Below are positions 35,588 to 44,045 of a DNA stretch of 64,000 nucleotides, in pieces. Positions within the stretch are counted from its first letter, which is position 1. Each line of letters opens with the position of its first letter. Both the position numbers and the translations under genes were made by a program. The notes under the pieces were generated by a model, which did not search any database, was not told the origin of the DNA, and worked only from the letters and a program-made list of their open reading frames with translations. Origin of the DNA: Lentzea sp. NBRC 102530 (GTDB taxonomy: Bacteria > Actinomycetota > Actinomycetes > Mycobacteriales > Pseudonocardiaceae); NCBI RefSeq assembly GCF_030269365.1, contig NZ_BSTF01000011.1, forward strand, positions 62,001 through 126,000, written 5' to 3'.

Positions 35588-36807
35588 CGGCCGTCCTCAT
35601 CGTCATCTCGGGATCGGGAGCTGGAGCTCGAACGGCGTCCGACGGGCTTCAGCACGCTCGTCACGCGCTTCACCCGCCTCGGCGGCAGCTCCAGCGGGGA
35701 CACGTCCACCGGCGGGCGGGGCGGTGGAGCGGAGAACTCGTCGTCGTCGGGGCTCGGCACCTCGCCGACGGGGAAGCGCAGGGCGGATTCACGGGTGTGG
35801 ACCAGGACCGACGTGTCGAACGGTTCGGGTTCGACCTCGGGGCCCAGCAGGACGAGCCGCGCCGCGACGGCCAGGCCCTTGGCGACGGAGTGCTCGGGCG
35901 CGGCCTCGGCCAGCACCCGGCAGTCGACGGTCGACGACAGCACGTCGCCGATCACCGGCATCCGGCAGCCTCCGCCGATCAGCAGCACCGCGTCGGGCTG
36001 CACCGTCCCGACCGCGCGGACGAACGTGCTGACCAGGTGTTCGACGGCGGGACGGAGCTCGTCGACGAACTCGTCGCGCCCGACCTCCACGCCGCTGACC
36101 ACCACGGACTGACCGGACGGCCAGAACGCCCGCTTCGCCGCCTCGCACTCGGCGGCCGACACGGGCACGTCCTTGCCCGCCCGTCCGCGGACGAGCGCGA
36201 GCAGCAGGTCGTCGAAGTCGGCACCGGTGTGGTGGTCGACCCCGTCGACGTGGTTCACCAGCTCGAACGTCCGGTTCTGGGCGCGCCTGACCACGGAGGC
36301 GGAGAACGCGTGGCTGCCCAGCGAGAACACCGCGAGCGACGCGTTCGGCGTCACGCGGGACCGCACGGCGTGGTTCTCCGCGGCCGCCAACGGCTCGGAC
36401 ACGAGCGTCGCGTCGTGCAGTCCGACGGCCCGGAGTGCGGCGTAGAGCTGTCCCCGGCGATAGGGGCCCCACCCTGCCGGGTGGCTCACCGCGAGGTGAC
36501 GGGGCTGTTCACCCTCCCGGGCGACGACCTCGCCGACCACCCACATGATCAGCAGCGCGGTGAGCTCCTCGGCCGGGCACAGCTCGGGACCCAGCGAGAA
36601 CGGCACCGCGTCGCCGACCCGGCGGGCGAAGCCGGAGGCACTCCAGCCGGGCACCGGGCGATCGCCCACCGAGAACGTCCCCGCGTCCGTGAGCTGCAAC
36701 AACGACGGCACCACCAGGACGATCTCGGCATCCCTGGCGCCGTCGAGGCGGCACACGGCAGCCGTCGTGCGGGTGGTCCCGACATCGACTCCGAGTACGT
36801 ACGCCAA
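35584..36807 (-). CDS. Hsp70-like ATPase, nucleotide-binding domain only
   Basis: This 407-residue protein starts at TTG with GAGGA 7 nt upstream. VLGVDVGTTRTTAAV is the phosphate-1 motif and VLLIGGGCRMP the adenosine motif of the Hsp70/actin fold. The phosphate-2 site reads FSLGSHAFSAS instead of DLGGGTFD, so ATP turnover may be altered. No substrate-binding domain follows; the last ~60 residues are Pro- and Ser/Arg-rich. It is in an operon with the IniR-like gene and divergent from iniB, so it probably has a role in the same envelope response. Confidence 0.8.
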   Translation of the reverse strand: MAYVLGVDVGTTRTTAAVCRLDGARDAEIVLVVPSLLQLTDAGTFSVGDRPVPGWSASGFARRVGDAVPFSLGPELCPAEELTALLIMWVVGEVVAREGEQPRHLAVSHPAGWGPYRRGQLYAALRAVGLHDATLVSEPLAAAENHAVRSRVTPNASLAVFSLGSHAFSASVVRRAQNRTFELVNHVDGVDHHTGADFDDLLLALVRGRAGKDVPVSAAECEAAKRAFWPSGQSVVVSGVEVGRDEFVDELRPAVEHLVSTFVRAVGTVQPDAVLLIGGGCRMPVIGDVLSSTVDCRVLAEAAPEHSVAKGLAVAARLVLLGPEVEPEPFDTSVLVHTRESALRFPVGEVPSPDDDEFSAPPPRPPVDVSPLELPPRRVKRVTSVLKPVGRRSSSSSRSRDDDEDGR

Positions 36808-37028
36808 AGCTCTTCCTCACCTGTTCGCAGCAGCGACCAGTACCTACACGGGTGAACGAGAGACGCTCAAGCGAGGCCCCTAATCCCTTAGGGGGTCAAC
36901 GAGCGTCACCCGTCTGGGGAACGGGGATTGACTGGGAGTGATCCCCGATGCCGGTGCAAACCTGATTCCCATAACTTTCTGGCCGCACACCCCACTTGCT
37001 ACGACGTGCCCCAACAGGAGCTCCTTCG
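36808..37028. promoter_or_regulatory. divergent control region of Hsp70-like and iniB genes
   Basis: These 221 bp contain ACGGGTGAAC (36848-36857), AGGGGGTCAAC (36890-36900) and a GGGGAT-N12-ATCCCC inverted repeat (36923-36946) that includes a TTGACT. The second motif recurs before iniA. These are candidate sites for the IniR-like regulator; no clear -10 box was found. Confidence 0.4.
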
Positions 37029-37928
37029 ATGACCCAGCCCAGCAACCTCCACGACTTCGTGCTCACCCTCCTGAGCGACCCGACCCTCAAGGCCGCGTTC
37101 GCGAACGACGCCCAGGGCACCCTGGAGCAGGCTGGTCTGGCTGACATCACCGCGCTCGACGTGCAGGAAGTCATCCCGCTGGTGCTCGACCTGGTCCCCG
37201 CCGTCGACGGTCTGCCCACCGTGGAGAGCCTGGACCTGAACCTGCCGGCCGACGACCTGCTCGCCGAAGGCCCGCTCGGCGCCATCAGCCAGCTGCAGGC
37301 GGTCGCGTCGCAGCTGACCTCGTCGGGCGTGAGCCTCAGCGACCTGCACACCTCGTCGGCCGGCGTGCTCGCCGCGGACGTGGACGGCCTGAACCTGCTC
37401 GTCGCCAACAACACCCTCGGCGAGCTCACCTCGGCCGGCCTGGGCCTGGGCGGCGACTTCTCCGCCGTCACCGACGTGACCTCGGTCCTCGACCAGACCG
37501 CGTCCCCGCTGACCGGCACCGTCCTCGACGTGGCCGACACCGCGACCGCGACCGTGGACGCGCCGCTCGACGGCGTGACCTCGGCGGTGCCCGGCCTCGA
37601 CGGCGTCCTCGGTCAGCTCGGCGGCGTGACGGGCCTCGCCCACGACGCGCTGGGCGTGCTGGGTGGCGCTGACGCCAACCTCGGCGCCGTCAACGTCTCG
37701 GGCCTCGGCGACCTCGCGACCGGCGACCTCGGCGTGCAGTCCCACGACACCATCACGCAGGTCACCGGCACCGCGACCGGCGTCGTCGACACCGCCACCG
37801 GCCTCGCCGGCCACGCGACCGGCCTGGTCGGCGACACCGCCGGCGTCGGCAACGTGCTCGGCACCGTCACCGACGTGGCCCACAACGTCCCGGTCGTCGG
37901 CGACCTGGACCTGGGCCTGCTCGGCTGA
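37029..37928 (+). CDS. iniB: IniB-like protein
   Basis: This 299-residue protein starts at the ATG at 37029 (CAGGAG 8 nt upstream). Residues ~1-45 match the IniB N-terminal domain (LHDFVLTLLSDPTLKAAF, FANDAQGTLEQAGL). The rest is a low-complexity run rich in Gly, Ala, Val, Thr and Asp with repeated GL, TAT and DLGV-type units, as in mycobacterial IniB. In mycobacteria iniBAC is induced by cell-wall inhibitors such as isoniazid; IniB's biochemical role is not known. It is followed by a hairpin and the iniA homologue. Confidence 0.8.
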   Translation: MTQPSNLHDFVLTLLSDPTLKAAFANDAQGTLEQAGLADITALDVQEVIPLVLDLVPAVDGLPTVESLDLNLPADDLLAEGPLGAISQLQAVASQLTSSGVSLSDLHTSSAGVLAADVDGLNLLVANNTLGELTSAGLGLGGDFSAVTDVTSVLDQTASPLTGTVLDVADTATATVDAPLDGVTSAVPGLDGVLGQLGGVTGLAHDALGVLGGADANLGAVNVSGLGDLATGDLGVQSHDTITQVTGTATGVVDTATGLAGHATGLVGDTAGVGNVLGTVTDVAHNVPVVGDLDLGLLG

Positions 37929-37947
37929 GCCACCCTCCCCCACGCGG

Positions 37948-37978
37948 ACCGGCCTTGACCCACGCGGTCAGGGCCGGT
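37948..37978 (+). terminator. hairpin between iniB and iniA
   Basis: ACCGGCCTTGACC (37948-37960) pairs with GGTCAGGGCCGGT (37966-37978) around a CACGC loop, with one G-T pair. There is no long T run. It may end or reduce transcription from iniB into iniA, which has its own operator-like motif. Confidence 0.6.
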
Positions 37979-38102
37979 TCGTCGTCTCGGCGCAGTGGTG
38001 ACAAAAGTCTGAAAACGGTTCACGTCTTGCTCGGTGAGCAACGTCACCGTCCTCCCGAACTGCCCCATCCCCTCGAACAAAACCGGTATTGCGTTCGAGG
38101 CT

Positions 38103-38121
38103 TTCACCCAAGGGGGTGAAC
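38103..38121. promoter_or_regulatory. inverted repeat before iniA homologue
   Basis: TTCACCC-AAGG-GGGTGAA is a perfect 7-bp inverted repeat ending in AGGGGGTGAAC, close to AGGGGGTCAAC before iniB. It ends 9 nt before the iniA start. Probably a regulator site, perhaps for the IniR-like protein. Confidence 0.45.
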
Positions 38122-38129
38122 ACGGCACT

Positions 38130-39941
38130 ATGAGTCAGGTGATGGCACCGCCCTGGCTCGACGTGCTCGACGAGACGATCGGGGCCTGCGTCACGCACCG
38201 GAGGCCCGATCTGGAGGCCCGGCTGCGCGAAAAGCGGGCACAGCAACTCGACCCCAAGTTGCGCGTTCTCGTCGTCGGCGAGTCCAAACAAGGCAAGAGC
38301 CAGCTCGTCAACGCGTTGCTCAACGCCCCCGTCTGCGCGGTGGGCGACGACATCACGACGACTGTGCCGACCTTCGTCCAGCACGCCGACACCCCGTCGG
38401 CGGCGCTGGTCCGCAACGCGTCCGCGGGCGGCTCGATCTTCCACACCCCGACCGAGCGCATCGCTGTGCCGATCGACCAGGTGACGAAACAGGCGGCCGC
38501 GCAGCACGTCGTGCGGGCCGAGATCGGCATCCCGCGCGCGTTGCTCGACAGCGGACTGGTCCTGATCGACACCCCCGGCGTCGGCGACACCCGCTCCGCG
38601 CACACCGCCAGCACGTTCGCGACGCTCATGCAGGCTGACGCCGTGCTGATGGTCTCCGACGCGACCGGCGAGCTGACGGCCGCGGAGATGACGCTGCTCA
38701 AGAAGGTCATGGAGGCCTGCCCGAACGTCACGGTGGTCGTCACCAAGATCGATCTCGTGCCGTCGTGGCGTGCCGTCGTGGAACGCAACCGGGCGCTGCT
38801 CGCGCGGGCCGGTGTCCGCGCGAAGCTCATCCCGGTGTCCTCGGCGTTGCGCCTGCGGGCGGCCAAGACCGGCGACCAACGCCTCAACGCCGAGTCCGGG
38901 TTCCCCGAGCTGGTGTCGTGCGTGCAGAGCGACATCGTGGCCTCCGCCGACCTGCTGGCCCGCCGGGCCGTCGCCGTGGTGGCGTCCAGCGCGATCACGC
39001 AGCTGGTCACGCCGCTGCGCGAGGAGCTGACGGCGCACGACTCGTCCCGCACCGTCGCCACGATCTCGACGTTGCAGGAGGCCCAGCGGCGCGTGGACGA
39101 GCTGCGGCGGCGTTCCGCGCGCTGGCAGAACGTGCTGAACGACGAGATGGCCGACCTGATCTCCGACGTCGAGTACGACCTGCGCGACCGGACCCGCAAG
39201 ATCCTGCGCGAGGTCGACAAGACCTACGACGAGGCCGATCCCGCGATCGGCTGGGACAAGTTCGAGCAGTGGCTGGAGGACAACCTCAACGAGGCCGCCA
39301 CCACGAACTTCGCCTGGCTGATGGAACGCGCGGAGTGGGTCGCGGCCAAGGTGGCGCGGAACTTCCCCGTCTACCGCGAGGACCTGATCCCCGGATCGGT
39401 GCTGCCGGACGACCTGCTGGAGCCCGCGAGCAAGCTGGAGAAGCCGAAGATCGAGCCGTTCTCGGTGCCGCAGAAGCTCTTCACGGGTCTGCGCGGCTCC
39501 TACGGCGGCGTGCTGATGTTCGGTCTGGTGACCTCGCTGGCCGGCATGCCGCTGATCAACGTGATCTCGCTGGGCGCCGGTGCGCTGTTCGGCGGGAAGT
39601 CCATCCTGGACGAGTCCGACCAGCGGCTGAAGCGGCGCCAGGCCGCCGCGAAGGCCGCCGCGCAACGGCACGTGGACGACTTCTTCATGAAGTTCTCCAA
39701 GGACGTGCGCGACTCCGGCCGCCACATCCAGCGCTCGCTGCGCAACCACTTCAGCACCCTCGCCGAGGAGCTGCAGGAGACGTTGCTCGAGTCGGCCCGC
39801 AGCGCCAAGCGCGCGGTGCAGGACGACCAGACCGAACGCGAGCGCCGGCTGCGCGAGGGGCGCAAGGAGCTGGACCGGCTCGTCACGCTGTACAAGAGGG
39901 TGCAGGCACTCGGGGGTCCCGCTATGGAGCTCACCGCGTGA
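38130..39941 (+). CDS. iniA: IniA-like dynamin-family GTPase
   Basis: I place the start at the ATG at 38130 (603 residues); a GTG at 38034 is possible. The GTPase domain has GESKQGKSQ (P-loop), DTPGVGD (switch II) and TKIDL (specificity). The C-terminal part has RGSYGGVLMFGL, nearly the same as the RGSYGGV segment of mycobacterial IniA, then a helical region. IniA forms membrane-remodelling dynamins; mycobacterial IniA can tether and fuse membranes. A GTGA overlap joins it to iniC. Confidence 0.9.
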   Translation: MSQVMAPPWLDVLDETIGACVTHRRPDLEARLREKRAQQLDPKLRVLVVGESKQGKSQLVNALLNAPVCAVGDDITTTVPTFVQHADTPSAALVRNASAGGSIFHTPTERIAVPIDQVTKQAAAQHVVRAEIGIPRALLDSGLVLIDTPGVGDTRSAHTASTFATLMQADAVLMVSDATGELTAAEMTLLKKVMEACPNVTVVVTKIDLVPSWRAVVERNRALLARAGVRAKLIPVSSALRLRAAKTGDQRLNAESGFPELVSCVQSDIVASADLLARRAVAVVASSAITQLVTPLREELTAHDSSRTVATISTLQEAQRRVDELRRRSARWQNVLNDEMADLISDVEYDLRDRTRKILREVDKTYDEADPAIGWDKFEQWLEDNLNEAATTNFAWLMERAEWVAAKVARNFPVYREDLIPGSVLPDDLLEPASKLEKPKIEPFSVPQKLFTGLRGSYGGVLMFGLVTSLAGMPLINVISLGAGALFGGKSILDESDQRLKRRQAAAKAAAQRHVDDFFMKFSKDVRDSGRHIQRSLRNHFSTLAEELQETLLESARSAKRAVQDDQTERERRLREGRKELDRLVTLYKRVQALGGPAMELTA

Positions 39942-41332
39942 CATTGGACCGCGTCGTCTGGTCGATGCTTCAGGAGGCGCTCGGCGTCTACCGCGACAGC
40001 CCGCGCGCCACGGCCTGGCTGCGCTCGCACGTCGAGCGCTACACCGAGCCCGTGCGGATCGCCGTGGCCGGGCGGTCGAGGATCGGCAAGTCCACCGTCG
40101 TCAACGCGCTGATCGGCGACGAGTTCACGCCGCAGCACTCGTTCGTCTGGTACCGCGGCGGCGCCGAGCCACGGGCGCACGTGTTCTCCGGCCCCGGCCG
40201 CCCGCACGAGGTCGCGATCGGCCGGCGCGGCAGCCGCAACCACGTGGAAACCGGCCAGTTCGACAGGTCCGACCGGGTCGTCGTCGACTGGCCCGCGCGG
40301 ACGTTGCGGGACGTCGTGCTGATCGACACGCCCGCCGAGGCGACGCCGGAGCAGGTGCTCGGGGACGCGGACGCGTTGCTGTATCTGATGCGGCACGTGC
40401 AGGACGAGGACCTGAAGTTCCTGCAGTCCGCCAACGACCACCCGATCGCGCGGACCGCCGCCGTGCACACCGTCGCGGTGCTCGCGCGGGCCGACGAGAT
40501 CGGCGCCGGGCGGATCGACGCCCTGTCGTCGGCCAAGCAGATCGCGCGCCGCTATCGACGTGACCCGGCCGTGCAACCGTTGTGCCAGAACGTGGTCTCG
40601 GTCGCCGGGCTGCTCGCGGTGGCGGCGAAGACGTTGCGGGAGGACGAGTTCGCGGCGTTGCGGACCCTGTCGTCACTGGGCCGCGAGGAGCTCGAGGACC
40701 ACCTGTTGTCGGCCGACCGGTTCGTCGGCGAGCAGTTCCCGGTGGTCATGGAACCCGCGGTGCGGCAGGCGTTGCTGGAGCGGTTCGGGATCTTCGGCGT
40801 CCGGCTGATCACCGCGTTGATCCGGCAGGGCTTCGACTCGCAGGTGAAGCTGACCGGCCAGCTGGTGCAGCGCAGCGGTCTCGGCGAGCTGCGGGACTCG
40901 ATCGCGGTCCACTTCTCCGAACGGCGCGAGGTCCTGAAGGCGCGGTCGGCGTTGCTGGCGCTCGACGTGCTGTTCCGGATGGAACCGCGGCAGAACTCCC
41001 GCAAGCTGATGGCCGACCTGGAGCGGGTCGTGGCGTCGGCGCACGACTTCCGCGAACTCCGGCTCGTGGCGGCGTTGCAGTCGGGCCGGACGAAGCTGCC
41101 CGCCGACCTGCAGACCGAGGCGTTGCGGCTGGTCGGGGCCGAGGGCGTCGCGCCGTCGGCCCGGCTCGGGTTCGAGTACGAGGCCGAGCCCGGTGAGCTG
41201 CGCGAGGCGTTGCTCGACGCGCTGCTGCGCTGGCAGGCCCAGGCGTTGGACGTGCACGCGTCCTTCGACCACCGCAAGGCCGCCCAGATCGTGGTTCGCA
41301 CGTGTGAGGGCCTGCTGCCGCAGTTCTCCTGA
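39938..41332 (+). CDS. iniC: IniC-like dynamin-family GTPase
   Basis: This 464-residue protein starts at GTG overlapping the iniA stop. AGRSRIGKST is the P-loop and LIDTP the switch II motif. ARADEIGAGRIDAL is the counterpart of the same block in mycobacterial IniC, and LLSVDRF-like LLSADRF and LERFGIFGVRL also match. IniC is the second dynamin of the iniBAC operon. The G4 motif is atypical (ARADE), as in the family. Confidence 0.88.
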   Translation: MTLDRVVWSMLQEALGVYRDSPRATAWLRSHVERYTEPVRIAVAGRSRIGKSTVVNALIGDEFTPQHSFVWYRGGAEPRAHVFSGPGRPHEVAIGRRGSRNHVETGQFDRSDRVVVDWPARTLRDVVLIDTPAEATPEQVLGDADALLYLMRHVQDEDLKFLQSANDHPIARTAAVHTVAVLARADEIGAGRIDALSSAKQIARRYRRDPAVQPLCQNVVSVAGLLAVAAKTLREDEFAALRTLSSLGREELEDHLLSADRFVGEQFPVVMEPAVRQALLERFGIFGVRLITALIRQGFDSQVKLTGQLVQRSGLGELRDSIAVHFSERREVLKARSALLALDVLFRMEPRQNSRKLMADLERVVASAHDFRELRLVAALQSGRTKLPADLQTEALRLVGAEGVAPSARLGFEYEAEPGELREALLDALLRWQAQALDVHASFDHRKAAQIVVRTCEGLLPQFS

Positions 41333-41338
41333 GGCACG

Positions 41339-42622
41339 ATGGGTTCCATGGAACTCGTGCGCTGGGAGGACTCGCACTTCGGCTACATGCTCCGGTGGGC
41401 CTCCGATCCGCGGATCACCGCGTTCGTCGGCAACGGGATGCCGTGGAGCGGCGAGTACGTGTCGTTGCGGCACGCGCAGGCGTTGGAGCACTGGGAGGTG
41501 CACGGGTTCGGGCTGCACGTCGTCGTCCTGGACGACGTGGTGGTCGGGCTCGCGCAGATGCTCGACGGGGATCTCGGCGAGATCGAGATCGGCTATTGGA
41601 TCGACCCCGCGTGGTGGGGGCGCGGGATCGCGTCCGCCGTTGCCGTGGAACTGCGGGACAAGGCGCTGGCGATCGCCGACCGGGTGATCGCGGGGACGGA
41701 TGAGCGCAACGCCGCCTCGCAGCGGGTGCTGGAGAAGGCCGGGCTGCGGTACTTCACCAGCAAGGTGATCGATGGAAGGCTTCAGCACTGCTTCGCGTTG
41801 GACCGGGGTATGAGCGACAAGGGTGTCCTGCGGTACAGCGCTTTCTCCACCGATCCGGCCGGCGGCAACCCCGCCGGGGTGGTGCTGGACGCGTCCGAGC
41901 TGAGCGAGGCCGAGATGCTCGGGATCGCGGCGCGCGTCGGTTACTCCGAGACGGCGTTCGTGTTCCCCGGCGGGCCGCGGGAGTTCGACGTCCGGTACTT
42001 CAGCCCGGTGGCCGAGGTGCCGTTCTGCGGGCACGCGACGATCGCGACCTCCGTGGCGCTGGCCGAACGGCTCGGGGACGGGCCGTTCACGTTCCACACG
42101 CCCGCCGGGGAGATCAGCGTGGCCACGGCCGCGGGGACGGCGACGCTGACCAGCGTGCCGACGAGTTCTGCTCCGGCTGATCCCGCGTTGGTGTCCGCCG
42201 CGTTGGACGCTTTGGGGTACAAGGAGATCGGCTCGCTGCCCGTGCACGTGGCGTTCGGCGGAGCGCGGCATCTGGTGGTGCCGTTGAAGGACCGCGACCA
42301 GTTGCGTTCGCTGTCCTACGACTTCGACGCGTTGCGCGATCTGATGCTGGCGCACGACCTGACGACGGTGCACCTGTTCTGGCGCGCGCCCGACGGTCTG
42401 GTGCACGCGCGCGACCCGTTCCCCGTCGGCGGGGTGGTCGAGGACGCGGCGACCGGGGCTGCCGCCGCGGCGTTCGGCGGTTACCTGCGGGATCTCGAAG
42501 GGCCGCAGCGGTTCGTGATCTCGCAGGGCGAGGACATGGGGCGGCCGTCGCGCCTCGAGGTCGACGCGACACGGCCGGATCGCCGGGTGTCGGTGACGGG
42601 CGCGGCCGTGGTGATCCCCTAG
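41339..42622 (+). CDS. GNAT - PhzF fusion protein
   Basis: This 427-residue protein starts at the ATG at 41339 (GAGG 6 nt upstream), 6 nt after iniC. Residues ~1-157 are a RimJ/RimL-type GNAT domain (IEIGYWIDPAWWGRGIASAVA, DERNAASQRVLEKAGL). Residues ~158-427 are a PhzF-type isomerase/epimerase domain: FSTDPAGGNPAGVV, the E in YSETAFV, PFCGHAT and VEDAATGAAAAA. No stop separates them. The combination may act on one small metabolite twice, or be a simple fusion. Proximity to iniC suggests co-transcription, but function in the same process is not implied. Confidence 0.85.
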   Translation: MGSMELVRWEDSHFGYMLRWASDPRITAFVGNGMPWSGEYVSLRHAQALEHWEVHGFGLHVVVLDDVVVGLAQMLDGDLGEIEIGYWIDPAWWGRGIASAVAVELRDKALAIADRVIAGTDERNAASQRVLEKAGLRYFTSKVIDGRLQHCFALDRGMSDKGVLRYSAFSTDPAGGNPAGVVLDASELSEAEMLGIAARVGYSETAFVFPGGPREFDVRYFSPVAEVPFCGHATIATSVALAERLGDGPFTFHTPAGEISVATAAGTATLTSVPTSSAPADPALVSAALDALGYKEIGSLPVHVAFGGARHLVVPLKDRDQLRSLSYDFDALRDLMLAHDLTTVHLFWRAPDGLVHARDPFPVGGVVEDAATGAAAAAFGGYLRDLEGPQRFVISQGEDMGRPSRLEVDATRPDRRVSVTGAAVVIP

Positions 42623-42844
42623 GTTTCCCCCTGGCTCTCCGGGTTTCTTCGGTTTTCCTTGGGCTCGACGCCGCTGCCCCGCAGCGCAGGGTACGTGACA
42701 GCAGCGTCGAACCGAGGGGTGCGCACCCTCCCGCACCGGACCCGTTGAGCGCTGCCGCAAGCGCCGGGCCGGAAGATCGATCGAAAGCCACTATGCCCCG
42801 ATCGAAGGGTGGTGGCGCATTCAGAAGGGGGATACAAGGTCTTT

Positions 42845-43795
42845 ATGCCCGAGCTGGAGCTACGCCACCTCCGCGCGGTACGGACCATCGCCGAGGAAGG
42901 CAGCGTCACCAAGGCCGCCACACGACTCGGCCTCACCCAACCTGCGCTGTCCGCGCAACTGCGGACGGTGGAGCGGCTGGTCGGAGGCCAGCTGTTCGAC
43001 CGGACCCGCAACGGCTGCGTGCCCACCGACCTGGGCCGGCGCGTGCTGGGGACCGCCCGGCTCGTGCTGGACGAGATGGCCCAGCTGATGGCGAACACGC
43101 GGTCGTCGGACCGGCGCGGGCCGCTGGTGGTCGGGTCGGTGCCGATCCTTTACTTCGCTTCGCTCGTATCGGGGCTGAGGGCGTTGAACTCCGATGTCCG
43201 GGCCGAGGTCCGGCCTTCGTCCGCCGAGATCGTGGACATGCTGGAGGGCGGGCAGGTCCACGTCGCGCTGTTCGAGTTCTTCGACGGCATGCACGCCCGG
43301 GACCTGGCCGGGATCGAGCTGCGGAAGCTGGTGACGGAACCGGCTTTCGTGGCGTTGCCGGAGACGGATCCGTTGGCGGCGCTGGAGGAGGTGGACCTGG
43401 CGTTGCTGGCAGACCGGGACTGGGTCACGCCGCCGCCCCAGCACATCGGCAGCCGGACGCAGATGTTCCAGGTCTGCGCTGATGCCGGGTTCGTGCCTCG
43501 GCTGACCCACCACACCGGCGAGGCGAGCATGGCTCGCGGGCTGGTGGCCGGCGGGTGTGTCTCGTTCGCCGCCGCGCCGTCCCGGGGCGGGGAGGGGATC
43601 GTGATCCGGCGGCTGCGGGGGATGCCGTTGATGACCGACATCTTCGTGGCCATGCGGCGGGATTCGCCGGTGGCCGGGCGGGCGCACGAGGTTTTCGCTT
43701 GTGCGGCTGAGGCTTATCGGTCGGTGCTGGATCGGAACCCGGAGTACCGGAAGTGGTGGGACGCGCATCCGGAGGCACATCCGGAGTTCAACTGA
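42845..43795 (+). CDS. LysR-family transcriptional regulator
   Basis: This 316-residue protein starts at the ATG at 42845. The LysR HTH spans residues ~3-62 (LRHLRAVRTIAEEGSVTKAATRLGLTQPALSAQ), followed by the effector-binding domain with the PLVVGSVPILYFASLV strand. The target is not clear; the flanking genes are in other operons. The 222-bp gap upstream of it has no gene I can support. Confidence 0.9.
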   Translation: MPELELRHLRAVRTIAEEGSVTKAATRLGLTQPALSAQLRTVERLVGGQLFDRTRNGCVPTDLGRRVLGTARLVLDEMAQLMANTRSSDRRGPLVVGSVPILYFASLVSGLRALNSDVRAEVRPSSAEIVDMLEGGQVHVALFEFFDGMHARDLAGIELRKLVTEPAFVALPETDPLAALEEVDLALLADRDWVTPPPQHIGSRTQMFQVCADAGFVPRLTHHTGEASMARGLVAGGCVSFAAAPSRGGEGIVIRRLRGMPLMTDIFVAMRRDSPVAGRAHEVFACAAEAYRSVLDRNPEYRKWWDAHPEAHPEFN

Positions 43796-43901
43796 GCTGG
43801 TTCTGGGGCGCGGGTGCCGTTGGTGGGTTCCTGTTCCAGTGGGGTTGGTCGGGCCGCGGTTGCGCGGGTGCTCGCGCGGGTCGGTTCGACGAGTTGGGGT
43901 G

Positions 43902-43967
43902 CGATTGGGGCTTGACCTCGAGCCTCTGCGGGTCGGCCTCCCGCCCTTCGAGGTCGAGCCCCGATCG
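43902..43967. terminator. bidirectional hairpin between convergent genes
   Basis: Arms CGATTGGGGCTTGACCTCGA (43902-43921) and 43948-43967 pair at 18 of 20 positions plus two G-T pairs, around a 26-nt loop. It lies between the LysR gene and the convergent QorB-like gene and probably ends both transcripts. Confidence 0.6.
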
Positions 43968-44045
43968 CCGAGGCAGGCGGAACCGGCTGGCGTGGCGTGA
44001 AGCAGCCCGTCGCCTTGTGTTGACGACTGCGGTCCCGTGCGTGCG

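Noticed and set aside
33281..36112. Long plus-strand open frame opposite the LuxR and Hsp70-like genes
   Set aside because: Gln/Arg/Gly-rich shadow product; the minus-strand genes have clear motifs, overlaps and ribosome sites.
38765..39937. Plus-strand frame running through iniA into iniC
   Set aside because: The upstream part is an out-of-frame reading of iniA; only the part from the GTG at 39938 is real.
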